A stretch of 64,000 nt of DNA, taken from NCBI GenBank assembly GCA_016722295.1, contig JADKGL010000029.1, positions 275,595 to 339,594 on the forward strand. The letters are read 5' to 3'. Under the pieces are notes generated by a model. That model ran no database searches and was not told the origin of the DNA. It saw only the letters and a program-made list of their open reading frames with translations. Position numbers and translations under genes: made by a program. The first letter of the stretch is position 1. The number at the start of each line of letters is the position of its first letter. The stretch comes from Saprospiraceae bacterium (GTDB taxonomy: Bacteria; Bacteroidota; Bacteroidia; Chitinophagales; Saprospiraceae). Below are positions 48,089-57,131 of this stretch, piece after piece.

Positions 48089-48424
48089 TCATTCTTCAAT
48101 AGTATTTACAATGAAGCTATAATATATCCCCAAAGTAGAAATCCCAAGGATAAAAAACACTAAAGCAGCAGTTCTCCATGTGTCTGCAAAGTAAAATTCG
48201 CCAACCATCCATGTCCCATTTGCGCAAATCCAGAAACAAACTGCAATATTGTGCCATAGATCCTCCTGAATATGACGAGATCGTCTAGTTATAATGATTG
48301 AAACAACAATTGTTGGGATTATCATAGCTAGTCCCAATAGCTTCCATGACATCAGCCAACTCATATCTTTAATCAGCCATAGAACGATGTGGATATTTTC
48401 AGACTTTGTAAATCTTGATTTCAT
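48089..48424 (-). CDS. Small integral membrane protein of unknown function
   Basis: The 111-residue protein has three to four hydrophobic segments (LLGLAMIIPTIVVSIIIT, IAVCFWICANGTWMVGEF, AALVFFILGISTLGIYY) and a conserved-looking basic loop between the first two (RRSRHIQEDLWHN). No signal peptide, no charged functional motif. I recognise no family name. It lies 53 bp upstream of the pterin synthase gene on the same strand and may share its transcript. Confidence 0.72.
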   Translation of the reverse strand: MKSRFTKSENIHIVLWLIKDMSWLMSWKLLGLAMIIPTIVVSIIITRRSRHIQEDLWHNIAVCFWICANGTWMVGEFYFADTWRTAALVFFILGISTLGIYYSFIVNTIEE

Positions 48425-48492
48425 GAATTGATTATATTATGGTTTATCTTAATATTAATGTAAGCATTTCGTTTTAGATCTTCATTTATACT

Positions 48493-48500
48493 TATCTTTG
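48493..48500 (+). promoter_or_regulatory. Bacteroidota -7 promoter element of holB-ricT
   Basis: TATCTTTG fits TAnnTTTG, 23 bp before the GTG start of holB. Its position supports GTG as the real start because no upstream codon would fit on the transcript. Confidence 0.5.
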
Positions 48501-48523
48501 TTCCAAATATAAGTGAATATTCA

Positions 48524-49678
48524 GTGCTTTTTGAATCAGAAATAGAAAAAAGGGTTTTTACCAAGCATTTGTGGTCGGATTATTGTGTCGGTCAGGAATT
48601 ATTATTAGATCAAATCACCGGCTCTAAAAAATTAGGTAGATTGCCTCATTGTTCTCTCATTTCAGCTCGAGCTGGTTCTTCACAACTTTATGTTGCTTTA
48701 TCGATGGCACAAACTCTATTTTGTTCTGATGAAAATGCACCTTGTGGAATTTGTGAACCTTGCCATAAAGTGTCTGAATTGATGCATCCCGATTTACATT
48801 TTTCAGTTCCAGTCTTCGGTGCAAATCAAACTTCTGAAGAGAATCAGATGCTTTGGAGAGCAATGGTGAAATCGAAACCTTACTTGAATATTAGTCAATG
48901 GCTTGACGCACAAGAGAAAGAAAGTAAGCAAGCAAATTTTACTGCAGCAGAATGTAGATATATTATTGATCGATTACATTTGAAACCATATGAATCGGAT
49001 AAAACAATTATGATCGTTTGGTTGCCAGAATATTTAGGTAAAGAAGGAAATATTTTACTAAAATTATTAGAGGAACCTCCGCAAAATTCTTTTTTAATAT
49101 TGGTTACAGAAGATATAAGTTCTATTATCAATACAATATTATCACGTGCGCATTTATTTCGATTAAAGCCGATAAGTGATAAAGAATTTTGTGATTTTTT
49201 TACTTCAAAAGATATCCCATCTACTCTTGCAGAATCAGAGTGCATTACTTCAGAAAAAAATTTATCAATTGCTTATCAAAATTTAATTGGCAAAACAAAG
49301 GATGGCGGAGAGTTTAAATTGGATTTAATTCGAAGTTTTTTTCAACGAATATATAAAGGTGATCCGATTGAAATGATTAAGTGGATCGATGAATTTTCTG
49401 GATTATCAAAAGAAAATCAAAGACTTTTTTTGAATCAATTTATTCAAGTATTGTCTATGAGTATACGAAGTAAAATATCAAATTCAAATGCAAAAAGCAA
49501 TGTAGAATTAATTGATTTTGTACAAAAATTAGCCTCTATACTTACACTAGAATCGATAGAAGAAATCTTGCATTGTGCTGAAGAGAATTTATTCTATTTA
49601 CAAAGAAATGCTTCAATGAAAATTGTAATGACGGATATGTTGATACAATGCTCTAAAATTATAAAGAATAAAAATTAA
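48524..49678 (+). CDS. holB: DNA polymerase III subunit delta' (HolB-like)
   Basis: A clamp-loader subunit of the AAA+ family (384 residues). The P-loop position is degenerate (SARAGSSQLYVAL), as expected for delta', which does not hydrolyse ATP. A four-cysteine zinc module lies in FCSDENAPCGICEPC, followed by HPDLHFSVP. The sensor region reads LLKLLEEPPQNSFLILVTED and ILSRAHLFRLKPIS. Start is GTG, close to the promoter box. The ricT start follows the stop after 3 bp, an order also seen in Bacillus (holB-yaaT). Confidence 0.9.
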   Translation: MLFESEIEKRVFTKHLWSDYCVGQELLLDQITGSKKLGRLPHCSLISARAGSSQLYVALSMAQTLFCSDENAPCGICEPCHKVSELMHPDLHFSVPVFGANQTSEENQMLWRAMVKSKPYLNISQWLDAQEKESKQANFTAAECRYIIDRLHLKPYESDKTIMIVWLPEYLGKEGNILLKLLEEPPQNSFLILVTEDISSIINTILSRAHLFRLKPISDKEFCDFFTSKDIPSTLAESECITSEKNLSIAYQNLIGKTKDGGEFKLDLIRSFFQRIYKGDPIEMIKWIDEFSGLSKENQRLFLNQFIQVLSMSIRSKISNSNAKSNVELIDFVQKLASILTLESIEEILHCAEENLFYLQRNASMKIVMTDMLIQCSKIIKNKN

Positions 49679-49681
49679 ATT

Positions 49682-51421
49682 ATGGCTTGTGGAAATTGCA
49701 AAACTGGAAATAACGGAGTGCCTTCGGGCTGTGGAGATAAAGGTCATTGTACATCGGGATCTTGTAATAAATTAAATACATTTGATTGGTTGACTACACT
49801 GGAAATAGACGATCCTAACTCGTATAAATTCGCCGAAGTAAGTTTTAAAAATGGAGCTAGAAAAACTTTTTATAAAGTAGGCCAGAATCCGCGCTATGTC
49901 ACAGGAGATCTTGTGATATTGGATGCAGGAAATGGAGGCTATGATATAGGTCGAGTTAGTTTAATGGGGGATTTGGTGAAAGTCCAAATGAAGAAAAAAA
50001 ACTATACAGAAGATCGCATCACCTTTGAAATCATTCGAAAGGCTAATCAGCGTGATATAGACAAAATGATGGAAGGGCGAAAGTTGGAAATGCCTGCTCT
50101 TGTCAAAGCTCGTGTTATCTCTCGAACTCTTGGTTTGGATATGAAAATTGGAGATGTAGAATATCAAGCAGATTTGAAGAAAGCTACTTTTTTTTATACT
50201 TCTGATGGATGGGTCGATTTTCGTGAACTAGTAAAGCAATATGCTAAAGAGTTTCGTGTAAAAATAGAAATGAGACAAATTGGTGCAAGGCAAGAGTCTG
50301 CTCGAATAGGAGGAATTGGTGCTTGTGGAAGAGAATTGTGTTGTAGTACTTGGTTGACTGATTTTAAAAGTGTGAATACAACTGCAGCGAGATATCAAAA
50401 TATAGCGATCAACCAATCGAAACTTTCTGGACAATGTGGTAGATTGAAATGCTGTCTAAATTACGAACTCGATCTGTATATTGATGAACTTGAGAAGTAT
50501 CCTTCGAATGTAGAAGTTTTAAAAGCAAAAAATGGGCGAGCTACTTTAGTGAAGATTGATATTTTTAAAGGCGTATTATATTACCAATATGAACCTGAAA
50601 AAGGACGCAACATTGTAATGCCACTAAGTCCTGAAGAAGTAAAGCGCATCAAATCAATGAATGAGCGTGGCGAATATCCTGAAAATATAATAGCTACTCC
50701 AGATGCTGCAGCAATAGAAAAGTCAACTCAAGATGATTATTCTGATGTGACAGGTGCAGTGGAATTGCCAAATGATAAAAAGCGTAAAAAGAAAAAGAAA
50801 AATTCAGGAAATAGACAGAATCCTGAAAATAAGAATGTACAAAATCAGCAGAAATCAGAAACACAAGGATCTGAACCACGTATACCATTACAACGTGTAG
50901 ATAAAAAAGTGGAGAAACAAATTCAAAATCCACCGAAGAGAGTTTTGGAGCAGAAAGTTTCCAATAATAAATCTGACGTTCAACCACCAGCTACTAATAA
51001 AGAGCAAACAAGACCTCAACCAAGAAATCCAAATCAGCAAAAATCGAATCAAAGTAAACCTCATGAAAAAGCAATAATCGAAACTAGTGATCAAGGAAAT
51101 TTAAGCAAATCAGAAGAAGCTAATCCAAGTGTAAATAGACCAATATTGAGAAGGAATCCAGTAGTGAATTTGGATTCTCAAATGCCAAAGGACAATGGTG
51201 AAAATATTCAAAAAAATCCATTAATTAGAAACTTAAAACCTAAAGCTGATCAGCAGACGACCCCAATAGAACCAGCTCAAAATAAATTGGAAACTTTGTC
51301 TATCGAACCAGTTGAAAAGAACATTCCATCACAAGAAATTGAGCAGAATCAACAAGTTGGCGAGCCTCAAAATAAGCAACACCGGATGATGAGAAAAAAC
51401 AAGAATAAGAATAAAAATTAA
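49682..51421 (+). CDS. ricT: PSP1-domain protein RicT (YaaT-like) with long low-complexity tail
   Basis: RicT/YaaT with RicA and RicF binds Fe-S clusters and acts in RNase Y-dependent RNA maturation in Bacillus; the role in Bacteroidota is not established. The N terminus is Cys-rich (CGNCKTGNNG, SGCGDKGHC). The PSP1 core contains VDFRELVKQYAKEFRVKIEM, RQIGARQESARIGGIGACG and the two cysteine pairs in GRELCCSTW and SGQCGRLKCCLNYE. After about residue 355 the protein becomes a 225-residue Lys/Asn/Gln/Pro-rich disordered tail ending RKNKNKNKN, much longer than usual. It is coupled to holB. Confidence 0.9.
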   Translation: MACGNCKTGNNGVPSGCGDKGHCTSGSCNKLNTFDWLTTLEIDDPNSYKFAEVSFKNGARKTFYKVGQNPRYVTGDLVILDAGNGGYDIGRVSLMGDLVKVQMKKKNYTEDRITFEIIRKANQRDIDKMMEGRKLEMPALVKARVISRTLGLDMKIGDVEYQADLKKATFFYTSDGWVDFRELVKQYAKEFRVKIEMRQIGARQESARIGGIGACGRELCCSTWLTDFKSVNTTAARYQNIAINQSKLSGQCGRLKCCLNYELDLYIDELEKYPSNVEVLKAKNGRATLVKIDIFKGVLYYQYEPEKGRNIVMPLSPEEVKRIKSMNERGEYPENIIATPDAAAIEKSTQDDYSDVTGAVELPNDKKRKKKKKNSGNRQNPENKNVQNQQKSETQGSEPRIPLQRVDKKVEKQIQNPPKRVLEQKVSNNKSDVQPPATNKEQTRPQPRNPNQQKSNQSKPHEKAIIETSDQGNLSKSEEANPSVNRPILRRNPVVNLDSQMPKDNGENIQKNPLIRNLKPKADQQTTPIEPAQNKLETLSIEPVEKNIPSQEIEQNQQVGEPQNKQHRMMRKNKNKNKN

Positions 51422-51446
51422 ATAATAGAAGCAAAAGGAGTAAGAG

Positions 51447-52844
51447 ATGAAAGTGGTCATTATTGGTGCTGGGCCTGGTGGATATGTTTGTGCTATTCGA
51501 TGTGCGCAGTTGGGCATGGATGTAACAATTGTTGAAAAGTATAACTCCTTGGGTGGTACCTGTTTAAATGTTGGTTGTATTCCATCTAAAGCTTTACTGG
51601 ATAGTTCTGAGCATTTCTATCAAGCAACACATCAATTTTCTACACACGGTATAGAAGTTGGCAAACCAACTATCGATTTTTCAAAAATGATTGGAAGAAA
51701 ATCAGAGGTGATTAATCAAAATACTAAGGGTATTGAATTTTTGATGAAGAAAAATAAAATTGTAGTCATTCAAGGTGTGGCATCTTTTCTCTCAAATCAA
51801 AAACTAAAAATTCATAAAACAGATGACTCAATAGTTGAATTGGAATTTGACAAGTGTATCATCGCAACAGGATCTAAACCAATAACACCTCCATCTTTTC
51901 AATACAATAAAGATAGAATCATAACATCTACAGAAGCATTGTCATTGAAGGAATTGCCAAAAGAGATGCTCATCGTAGGTGCTGGTGTGATAGGCTTGGA
52001 GATGGGATCCGTTTACGCGAGATTAGGAACGAAAGTTACAGTTTTGGAGTACATGGATAGACTTTTACCAGGCATGGATTTCGACTGCGCAAAGGAGTTG
52101 CAAAAAACTCTAAAGGCTATTGGAATTGAATTTTTGCTGGGTAAATCTGTACAATCTGTCGAGCAGATAAAGCAAAAAGTGAAGTTGATCTATAAATCGA
52201 AAGATGCAGAAGCCATGACAAATATTGAGGCAGATTATTGTCTCATAGCTATTGGTAGAAGAGCATTTACTGATAGTCTAAATATTGAAGCAACTTCAAT
52301 AGCAAAAGATGAAAAGGGTCGCATCACTGTAAATTCGAACTGTGAAACAGCAGAAAAAAATATTTTTGCAATTGGCGATGTGATTCATGGTCCTATGTTG
52401 GCCCATAAAGCAGAAGAGGAAGGCGTATTTGTTGCAGAGTATATTGCTGGGCAGAAACCTGCATTGAATCATCATCTCATTCCTGGTGTAGTGTACACTT
52501 GGCCTGAAGTTGCCTCAGTTGGGTATACTGAAGAACACTTAAAAGAAAAGTCAATTAAATATAAAATTGGAAAGTTTCCATTTAAGGCATTAGGTAGAGC
52601 AAGAGCAAGTATGGATTTAGATGGGTTTGTTAAAATTTTAGCAGATGCAAATACTGATGAAGTACTAGGTGTTCATATAATTGGTGCAAGAGCAGCCGAT
52701 CTTATCATGGAAGCTGCAGTAGCAATGGAATTTAAAGCCACTGCAGAAGATATATCAAGAATATGCCATCCGCATCCTACTTTTTCCGAAGGCATAAAGG
52801 AAGCAGCCTTAGACGCTACAGGTAAGCGCGCTATCCATATGTAA
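51447..52844 (+). CDS. lpdA: Dihydrolipoyl dehydrogenase (E3)
   Basis: This flavoprotein reoxidises lipoamide for pyruvate and 2-oxoglutarate dehydrogenase complexes and glycine cleavage. The FAD loop GAGPGGYVCA, the redox disulfide GGTCLNVGCIPSKA (Cys39/Cys44), the NAD loop VGAGVIGLEMGSV, FAIGDVIHGPMLAHKAEEEG and the active-site HPHPTFSE are all present. The 465 residues match the family. A clear Shine-Dalgarno AAGGAG lies 6 bp before the ATG (51435-51440), uncommon in this phylum. No lipoyl-enzyme genes are adjacent; it may be read from the holB-ricT transcript, which ends 25 bp upstream. Confidence 0.96.
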   Translation: MKVVIIGAGPGGYVCAIRCAQLGMDVTIVEKYNSLGGTCLNVGCIPSKALLDSSEHFYQATHQFSTHGIEVGKPTIDFSKMIGRKSEVINQNTKGIEFLMKKNKIVVIQGVASFLSNQKLKIHKTDDSIVELEFDKCIIATGSKPITPPSFQYNKDRIITSTEALSLKELPKEMLIVGAGVIGLEMGSVYARLGTKVTVLEYMDRLLPGMDFDCAKELQKTLKAIGIEFLLGKSVQSVEQIKQKVKLIYKSKDAEAMTNIEADYCLIAIGRRAFTDSLNIEATSIAKDEKGRITVNSNCETAEKNIFAIGDVIHGPMLAHKAEEEGVFVAEYIAGQKPALNHHLIPGVVYTWPEVASVGYTEEHLKEKSIKYKIGKFPFKALGRARASMDLDGFVKILADANTDEVLGVHIIGARAADLIMEAAVAMEFKATAEDISRICHPHPTFSEGIKEAALDATGKRAIHM

Positions 52845-52886
52845 AGTGATTTCCTTTATTAAATTAATCGTTGAGCAAAACTTCAC

Positions 52887-54311
52887 CTAGAATTTTCTAA
52901 GTAGCTTCGTTCCGATGTTAATAAATCTGAATTTCTGAGTATAGCCTTCAGTGGAAGAAATACGCGAAGTAAGATCTTGCTCAATACCAAAACCGATACT
53001 CACAGAATTCTTACTTGTAAGTTGATAATTATAATTTACTGTCGAACGAATTGCGATACTTCCGTATTTGGCTTGTGCTAATTGTGTGATCGAGATATTA
53101 TTTGGAGCGGTGAATGAACGAGGTATATAGCCATAATTTTGATTCCAAACAGAAATACAAGTTCCAGCATCTAATGATAAACTAGATCTTGTGCTTATTG
53201 GTTTTTTAAACCCAACTAAAATTGGAATAGAAATAGCGTCATACTTGTTAAAATACTTTTCATTGTATTTGCTTCTTGTCGTAACAAGGACTGGATTTCT
53301 GATAGTATCTGGCTTTTCGCCATCACGCTTTTCAATTCGTACGATTTGGTTTTCTAAATATTGGTTAGAGACAGTATAATTGTCTATAACTTTTGTATAA
53401 CGTCTATTCATATTTATTCCAGACTGAATATACATGTTTTTTGAAATAAATACACCAATACCAATTTCTGATTGAATTCCATCCCAAGATTTTTCACGTA
53501 AGTTTCTTGAAGAAACTATGTCATTTTTATCTTGGTCTAGTAATTTAAAATTATTGTTTGATAAGCCATATTGGATGCCAAAACAGATAAATGAATTAAG
53601 CGTTTGTTTTTTTGTTTTGATGACTGGAATCAGTTGTAAATTTAAATGAGTAGAATTAATGTTTGAATTATTCTGTTGAATTGAAGTAGGAAGATGAATT
53701 TGATTTATAGTAGCAATATTTAGAAAATTGTTGTGGGATAAAGTAACTTCATTAGTATTTATATAAGGGGAGGGCAGTGCTTCTGTCTTTATTGAAGTTA
53801 GCTCAGATTGATGATCAACAGTATTAATATTATTATATGAAGGAATTGTATTTGCCTGGTTAACAATGTTTGACTTGTGATTTATTTTATCAGCAATAGG
53901 TTGATTGTTTTGTGAAATTGTGGTGTTTCCTACATTCCTCGAAGTTGAATTTTTTGATGAATTAGTCGTTTTGTTGTTTAATGCTTTTGTTGCTATTTGT
54001 GATTTGTTACTTTGTGAATTTGTTATGCTAGTTGCCGATTCTGTGGGCGCTTCTGATATTGCTGGAGCTAAGTCAGCAAGTCCTATATTATTTTTATGAT
54101 TTAGCCATTTTGGAATATATACATAGCCTGCAACAGAAAAGAACATTAACATGCCTGCCGCAAGAAAAAAGAAAAAGAACCTACGGTCTTTCTTTTTGCG
54201 ACTAGCAAGTAAAGTAGCTTCCATGCGGTCCCACTGTTCGTCCACATTAAAAGAGTAATTTTCTTCATCAAAATTGCCCCAGTTTAAATTGTCAAACTTC
54301 CTGTCTTTCAT
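52887..54311 (-). CDS. Single-pass membrane protein with C-terminal outer-membrane-barrel-like domain (probable anti-sigma partner)
   Basis: The 474-residue protein has an N-terminal cytoplasmic segment of about 43 residues (WGNFDEENYSFNVDEQWDRM), a positive patch (SRKKKDRR), one transmembrane helix (FFFFFLAAGMLMFFSVAGYV, about 45-64), a 160-residue Asn/Ser/Thr-rich linker, and a beta-rich C-terminal domain resembling small outer-membrane barrels (CFGIQYGLSNNNFKLL, then IGIGVFISKNMYIQSGINMN). The start codon overlaps the upstream sigma gene by 20 bp, the arrangement typical of anti-sigma factors in this phylum. The cytoplasmic N terminus may bind the sigma factor; that role is inference. Confidence 0.75.
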   Translation of the reverse strand: MKDRKFDNLNWGNFDEENYSFNVDEQWDRMEATLLASRKKKDRRFFFFFLAAGMLMFFSVAGYVYIPKWLNHKNNIGLADLAPAISEAPTESATSITNSQSNKSQIATKALNNKTTNSSKNSTSRNVGNTTISQNNQPIADKINHKSNIVNQANTIPSYNNINTVDHQSELTSIKTEALPSPYINTNEVTLSHNNFLNIATINQIHLPTSIQQNNSNINSTHLNLQLIPVIKTKKQTLNSFICFGIQYGLSNNNFKLLDQDKNDIVSSRNLREKSWDGIQSEIGIGVFISKNMYIQSGINMNRRYTKVIDNYTVSNQYLENQIVRIEKRDGEKPDTIRNPVLVTTRSKYNEKYFNKYDAISIPILVGFKKPISTRSSLSLDAGTCISVWNQNYGYIPRSFTAPNNISITQLAQAKYGSIAIRSTVNYNYQLTSKNSVSIGFGIEQDLTSRISSTEGYTQKFRFINIGTKLLRKF

Positions 54312-54846
54312 AAAGCCTTGTAGGATTTGAATTAATAATTGTACGAAGGTATTTCTTCGCTTTGGTTAATTGGGAACGAGAAGTTCCTTCTGAAATTTTA
54401 AGATGATCTGCTATTTGTTTGTGAGACCATTTTTCAACTACAAATAACTTGAAGATTTCATTATATCCTTTTGGTAGTTCATTCAGAGCCTCTTGTATAA
54501 ATTCTCCAGAGATTTCTAGATAGTCATCTTCTTCATCGCCTATTTCTAGAGCATGCTCATAGTCTACAGTTTTTATATCTTTCTTTGCATCTCTGAATGA
54601 TTGCAAAATCGTATTTACACTAACTCTATACATCCATGCGTCAAATTTTCCTTTCTCCTCAAAATAGCGATGTATTTGACCATAGATTTTTATAAAACAC
54701 TCTTGTGTTAAGTCTTGTGCTAATTCATGATCATTCGTGTACTTTCTCGTAAGTGAATAAACTTTCTTCGAGTACAGATAAAAGAGTTCCCTCTCGGATT
54801 TCAGATCCCGTTCTTTGCAGCCTGATATGATTTCGTTAAGGTTCAA
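54292..54846 (-). CDS. ECF-type RNA polymerase sigma factor
   Basis: The 184-residue protein has region 2 (ELFYLYSKKVYSLTRKY, DLTQECFIKIYGQIHRY, WMYRVSVNTIL) and region 4 (LPKGYNEIFKLFVVEKWSHKQIADHLKISEGTSRSQLTKAKKYLR), with the short acidic linker between them typical of ECF sigma factors. It lies between a surface lipoprotein gene (21 bp upstream) and the anti-sigma-like membrane gene (20 bp overlap), so all three are probably one operon. Autoregulation of the operon is likely but no ECF promoter could be fixed upstream. Target genes are unknown; cell-envelope functions are the natural guess. Confidence 0.92.
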   Translation of the reverse strand: MNLNEIISGCKERDLKSERELFYLYSKKVYSLTRKYTNDHELAQDLTQECFIKIYGQIHRYFEEKGKFDAWMYRVSVNTILQSFRDAKKDIKTVDYEHALEIGDEEDDYLEISGEFIQEALNELPKGYNEIFKLFVVEKWSHKQIADHLKISEGTSRSQLTKAKKYLRTIINSNPTRLYERQEV

Positions 54847-54867
54847 GTTTATTTTAATTATTTTGGT

Positions 54868-56637
54868 TTATTCTAGTATTGTTTCAATAGTTATGATTCC
54901 TGGAATTTCCTTTTCACCTGATATTGACATTTTGCAAGATTTGATTTCAAAACTCAATTTATCTCCTTTGTTTTTGCCTAAAACTTTTTCTAATACTGTA
55001 TTGCAATCAATTGTTTCGAAAAATGGAGATGGTTGACCATTAGGTGTTAGCCATTTAAATTCTACTAGTTCAAAGTTATTTGAATTAACTGATTGATGTA
55101 TCTTGAAAATATAATTGCTATAATTTCCGCTTGGCAATTTTTCAAAAACGGTTATTGTGTATTGAGCCCTATCTAAAACAGTAGTTACTGTTGCTGAAGC
55201 AGAGTCGATATAATGAATTGTGTTTTTATATTGAATCTCTATAGCAGGTCTTTTTGGATTTTTACAAGCAAACAATTTTATGTTTTCAATTATTCCTTTC
55301 TTATCTGTATTGAATTCTTTACCTTCAATTCCTGTCTCTCTGTCAAACGGTGTTATTTTTAAATACTGAGTTGAGTTACAGATTGAAATATTTCCTTTGA
55401 AAAATCCATTTTTATCTATATCAAAAACAGTTTTATTTGACAAGGCATTTCCTTGACTACCATTATCTATTATATTGACTATGACATGACCGTTTTTTAA
55501 CGGATTGTTTTGGCAGTCGTAAACAATTCCAGACAAACTAGTGAGGTCATTTGATAAAACTTCTATTGGCGCCAATTCTGTAGAAGTAGAGAAAGAACCT
55601 AAATCTTTTTGTAATAAAAATCCACAAGTGCCTAATATGTCTAAATGGATTTCGACATCTTTAGGGATAGCTATTTTCCAGTAACCTAAATCGTTGGTTT
55701 TAATAGCATAAATGTGTTCATTATCTTTCTTGCTAGTGATCACCATATCACTTCTTGAGGCGACACCGTTGATTAATATTTTACCACTTAGCATAATAGG
55801 CTCAAGGCCGTTAGCGATATTGATCGCTTCAATATTTTTTGTCTTAAAGCTATATAAGGCAGTACCTGTAAGTGTAGCAGTTCCCACTTCCTCCCAAAAT
55901 GCAGTTTTAAGATTTAAACTCCATAAAGTGGTGGTTGATTTTATGTTTTGAGCATTTCCAATGACACCGAGTTGAATAGAAATATCTCGAATCAATCCAA
56001 GTTTTTCATTAGCCTCTCCTCTAAGTTCAACTGACAAGCCTTGTAGACTCTGCAAATATTTGATTTCATTATTTTTTGTTTTACCCTCAATATTTAAGGG
56101 TAGAGAATAAGAACTGTTATCGGTTGAATATTGCTTTGTATATACTTTAACTTGTCCTGAGTATAAAGTGCTATCACTTTTGATAATTGAATTTGATTCA
56201 AATTTCAACACAAGTCCGTTGTCAAAAAGCACTTCTCCGCCAGATTCTCCAGAAATAGTACGAAATTTTCCATACTTATTTTGTATTAATTTTATCCATG
56301 GCAATTTATTGTCATTAATGATTGCAAGAGAGTAGGCAGGAAAATAATTTGATTTAGTAGACATTACAATTATTCTACTTTCTTGAAGCAAAGGGTCACC
56401 ATAAAAAAATCCTAATTGATCTGATTGCAATTGGAAATTTGAAAGACTTATCTGCGCACCGACTAAATCAGAATATTCTTCATCGGATACATAACCAAGG
56501 ACCTCTTTTTGAAAATATGTAGGCGGAGGTGGAGGTGGGGGAGGATTTTCAGTGTTCACATCAATCTCAGGATCTCTACAACTTATAATGCAAAGAGCTA
56601 GAAATGAATAAATTATGTATTTTATGTATGGCCGCAT
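54868..56637 (-). CDS. Surface lipoprotein with polyproline linker, unknown function
   Basis: The 589-residue protein has a lipobox CIISC (Cys20), a run of eight prolines (residues 32-39) just after the anchor, and then beta-rich modules. A carboxypeptidase-regulatory-like segment (LSGIVYDCQNNPLKNGHVIVN, about 365-385) is the clearest; an earlier region (GGEVLFDNGLVLKFESNSI) resembles ZU5-like or Ig-like domains. No catalytic motif is visible. It begins the operon whose next genes are the ECF sigma factor and its membrane partner, so it could be a surface sensor or an envelope-stress-related structural protein. That connection is inference from gene order. Confidence 0.75.
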   Translation of the reverse strand: MRPYIKYIIYSFLALCIISCRDPEIDVNTENPPPPPPPPTYFQKEVLGYVSDEEYSDLVGAQISLSNFQLQSDQLGFFYGDPLLQESRIIVMSTKSNYFPAYSLAIINDNKLPWIKLIQNKYGKFRTISGESGGEVLFDNGLVLKFESNSIIKSDSTLYSGQVKVYTKQYSTDNSSYSLPLNIEGKTKNNEIKYLQSLQGLSVELRGEANEKLGLIRDISIQLGVIGNAQNIKSTTTLWSLNLKTAFWEEVGTATLTGTALYSFKTKNIEAINIANGLEPIMLSGKILINGVASRSDMVITSKKDNEHIYAIKTNDLGYWKIAIPKDVEIHLDILGTCGFLLQKDLGSFSTSTELAPIEVLSNDLTSLSGIVYDCQNNPLKNGHVIVNIIDNGSQGNALSNKTVFDIDKNGFFKGNISICNSTQYLKITPFDRETGIEGKEFNTDKKGIIENIKLFACKNPKRPAIEIQYKNTIHYIDSASATVTTVLDRAQYTITVFEKLPSGNYSNYIFKIHQSVNSNNFELVEFKWLTPNGQPSPFFETIDCNTVLEKVLGKNKGDKLSFEIKSCKMSISGEKEIPGIITIETILE

Positions 56638-57131
56638 TTATCTGATTACTTGTTTGTGACTATATATACTATGCAAGGTCATCTCAGACGCTGCTTATTT
56701 AACAAAATTTTAGTACTTAAATAAAGAAGCCATTGCACTGTGCAATGGCTAAACCAATTGATAAACGGAAAAAATGCTGAATTAAAATTTCTTTCCTTTT
56801 GAAAAATTATAGTCTTTTCGCCTTAAAAAGACTTCGATTTATAGTATAGATTTGATACTTCATCTAGTGGAAAAACCAGTGGAAAGGATAATGAAAGAAA
56901 ATTATTCTTCCATTATCCTCCTCCCTCTATCCGGTTTTCTTGTCAACTATCTTAAGAATCGATAGTCATCCTTATCGTTATAAGAAATCATCCTATCTGC
57001 TTATATTATGCAACGGCAAATTGGATGCTGCCTGAATAAAAATATTTTTTTAATTTTTTTTCGAATATATTTTTAGAACGAAGTCACTTTGTTTTTAATT
57101 AATAAAATATTAAATTTGATTCAAGATATCT
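56638..57131. other. Inverted-repeat-rich spacer
   Basis: This 494 bp spacer has no convincing reading frame but holds several stems: GCCATTGCAC/GTGCAATGGC (56729-56749, perfect 10 bp), AGTCTTTT/AAAAGACT (56811-56833), GGATAATG/CATTATCC extended by AAGAA/TTCTT (56886-56918), and CGATA/TATCG (about 56962-56980). It separates two minus-strand genes, so it holds the end of the CotH transcript and the promoter of the sigma operon. The dense pairing could also mean a small structured RNA. Confidence 0.5.
56729..56749 (-). repeat. Perfect 10 bp inverted repeat, possible terminator of the CotH gene
   Basis: GCCATTGCAC and GTGCAATGGC flank a single central base. On the minus strand the stem is followed by TTCTTTATTT, a weak U-rich tail. 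It lies about 380 bp after the CotH stop, far for a terminator, so an operator role is also possible. Confidence 0.5.

Noticed and set aside
56520..56545. Polyproline-coding run as a microsatellite
   Set aside because: It is an in-frame eight-proline linker just after a lipoprotein anchor, a common arrangement, and is short.
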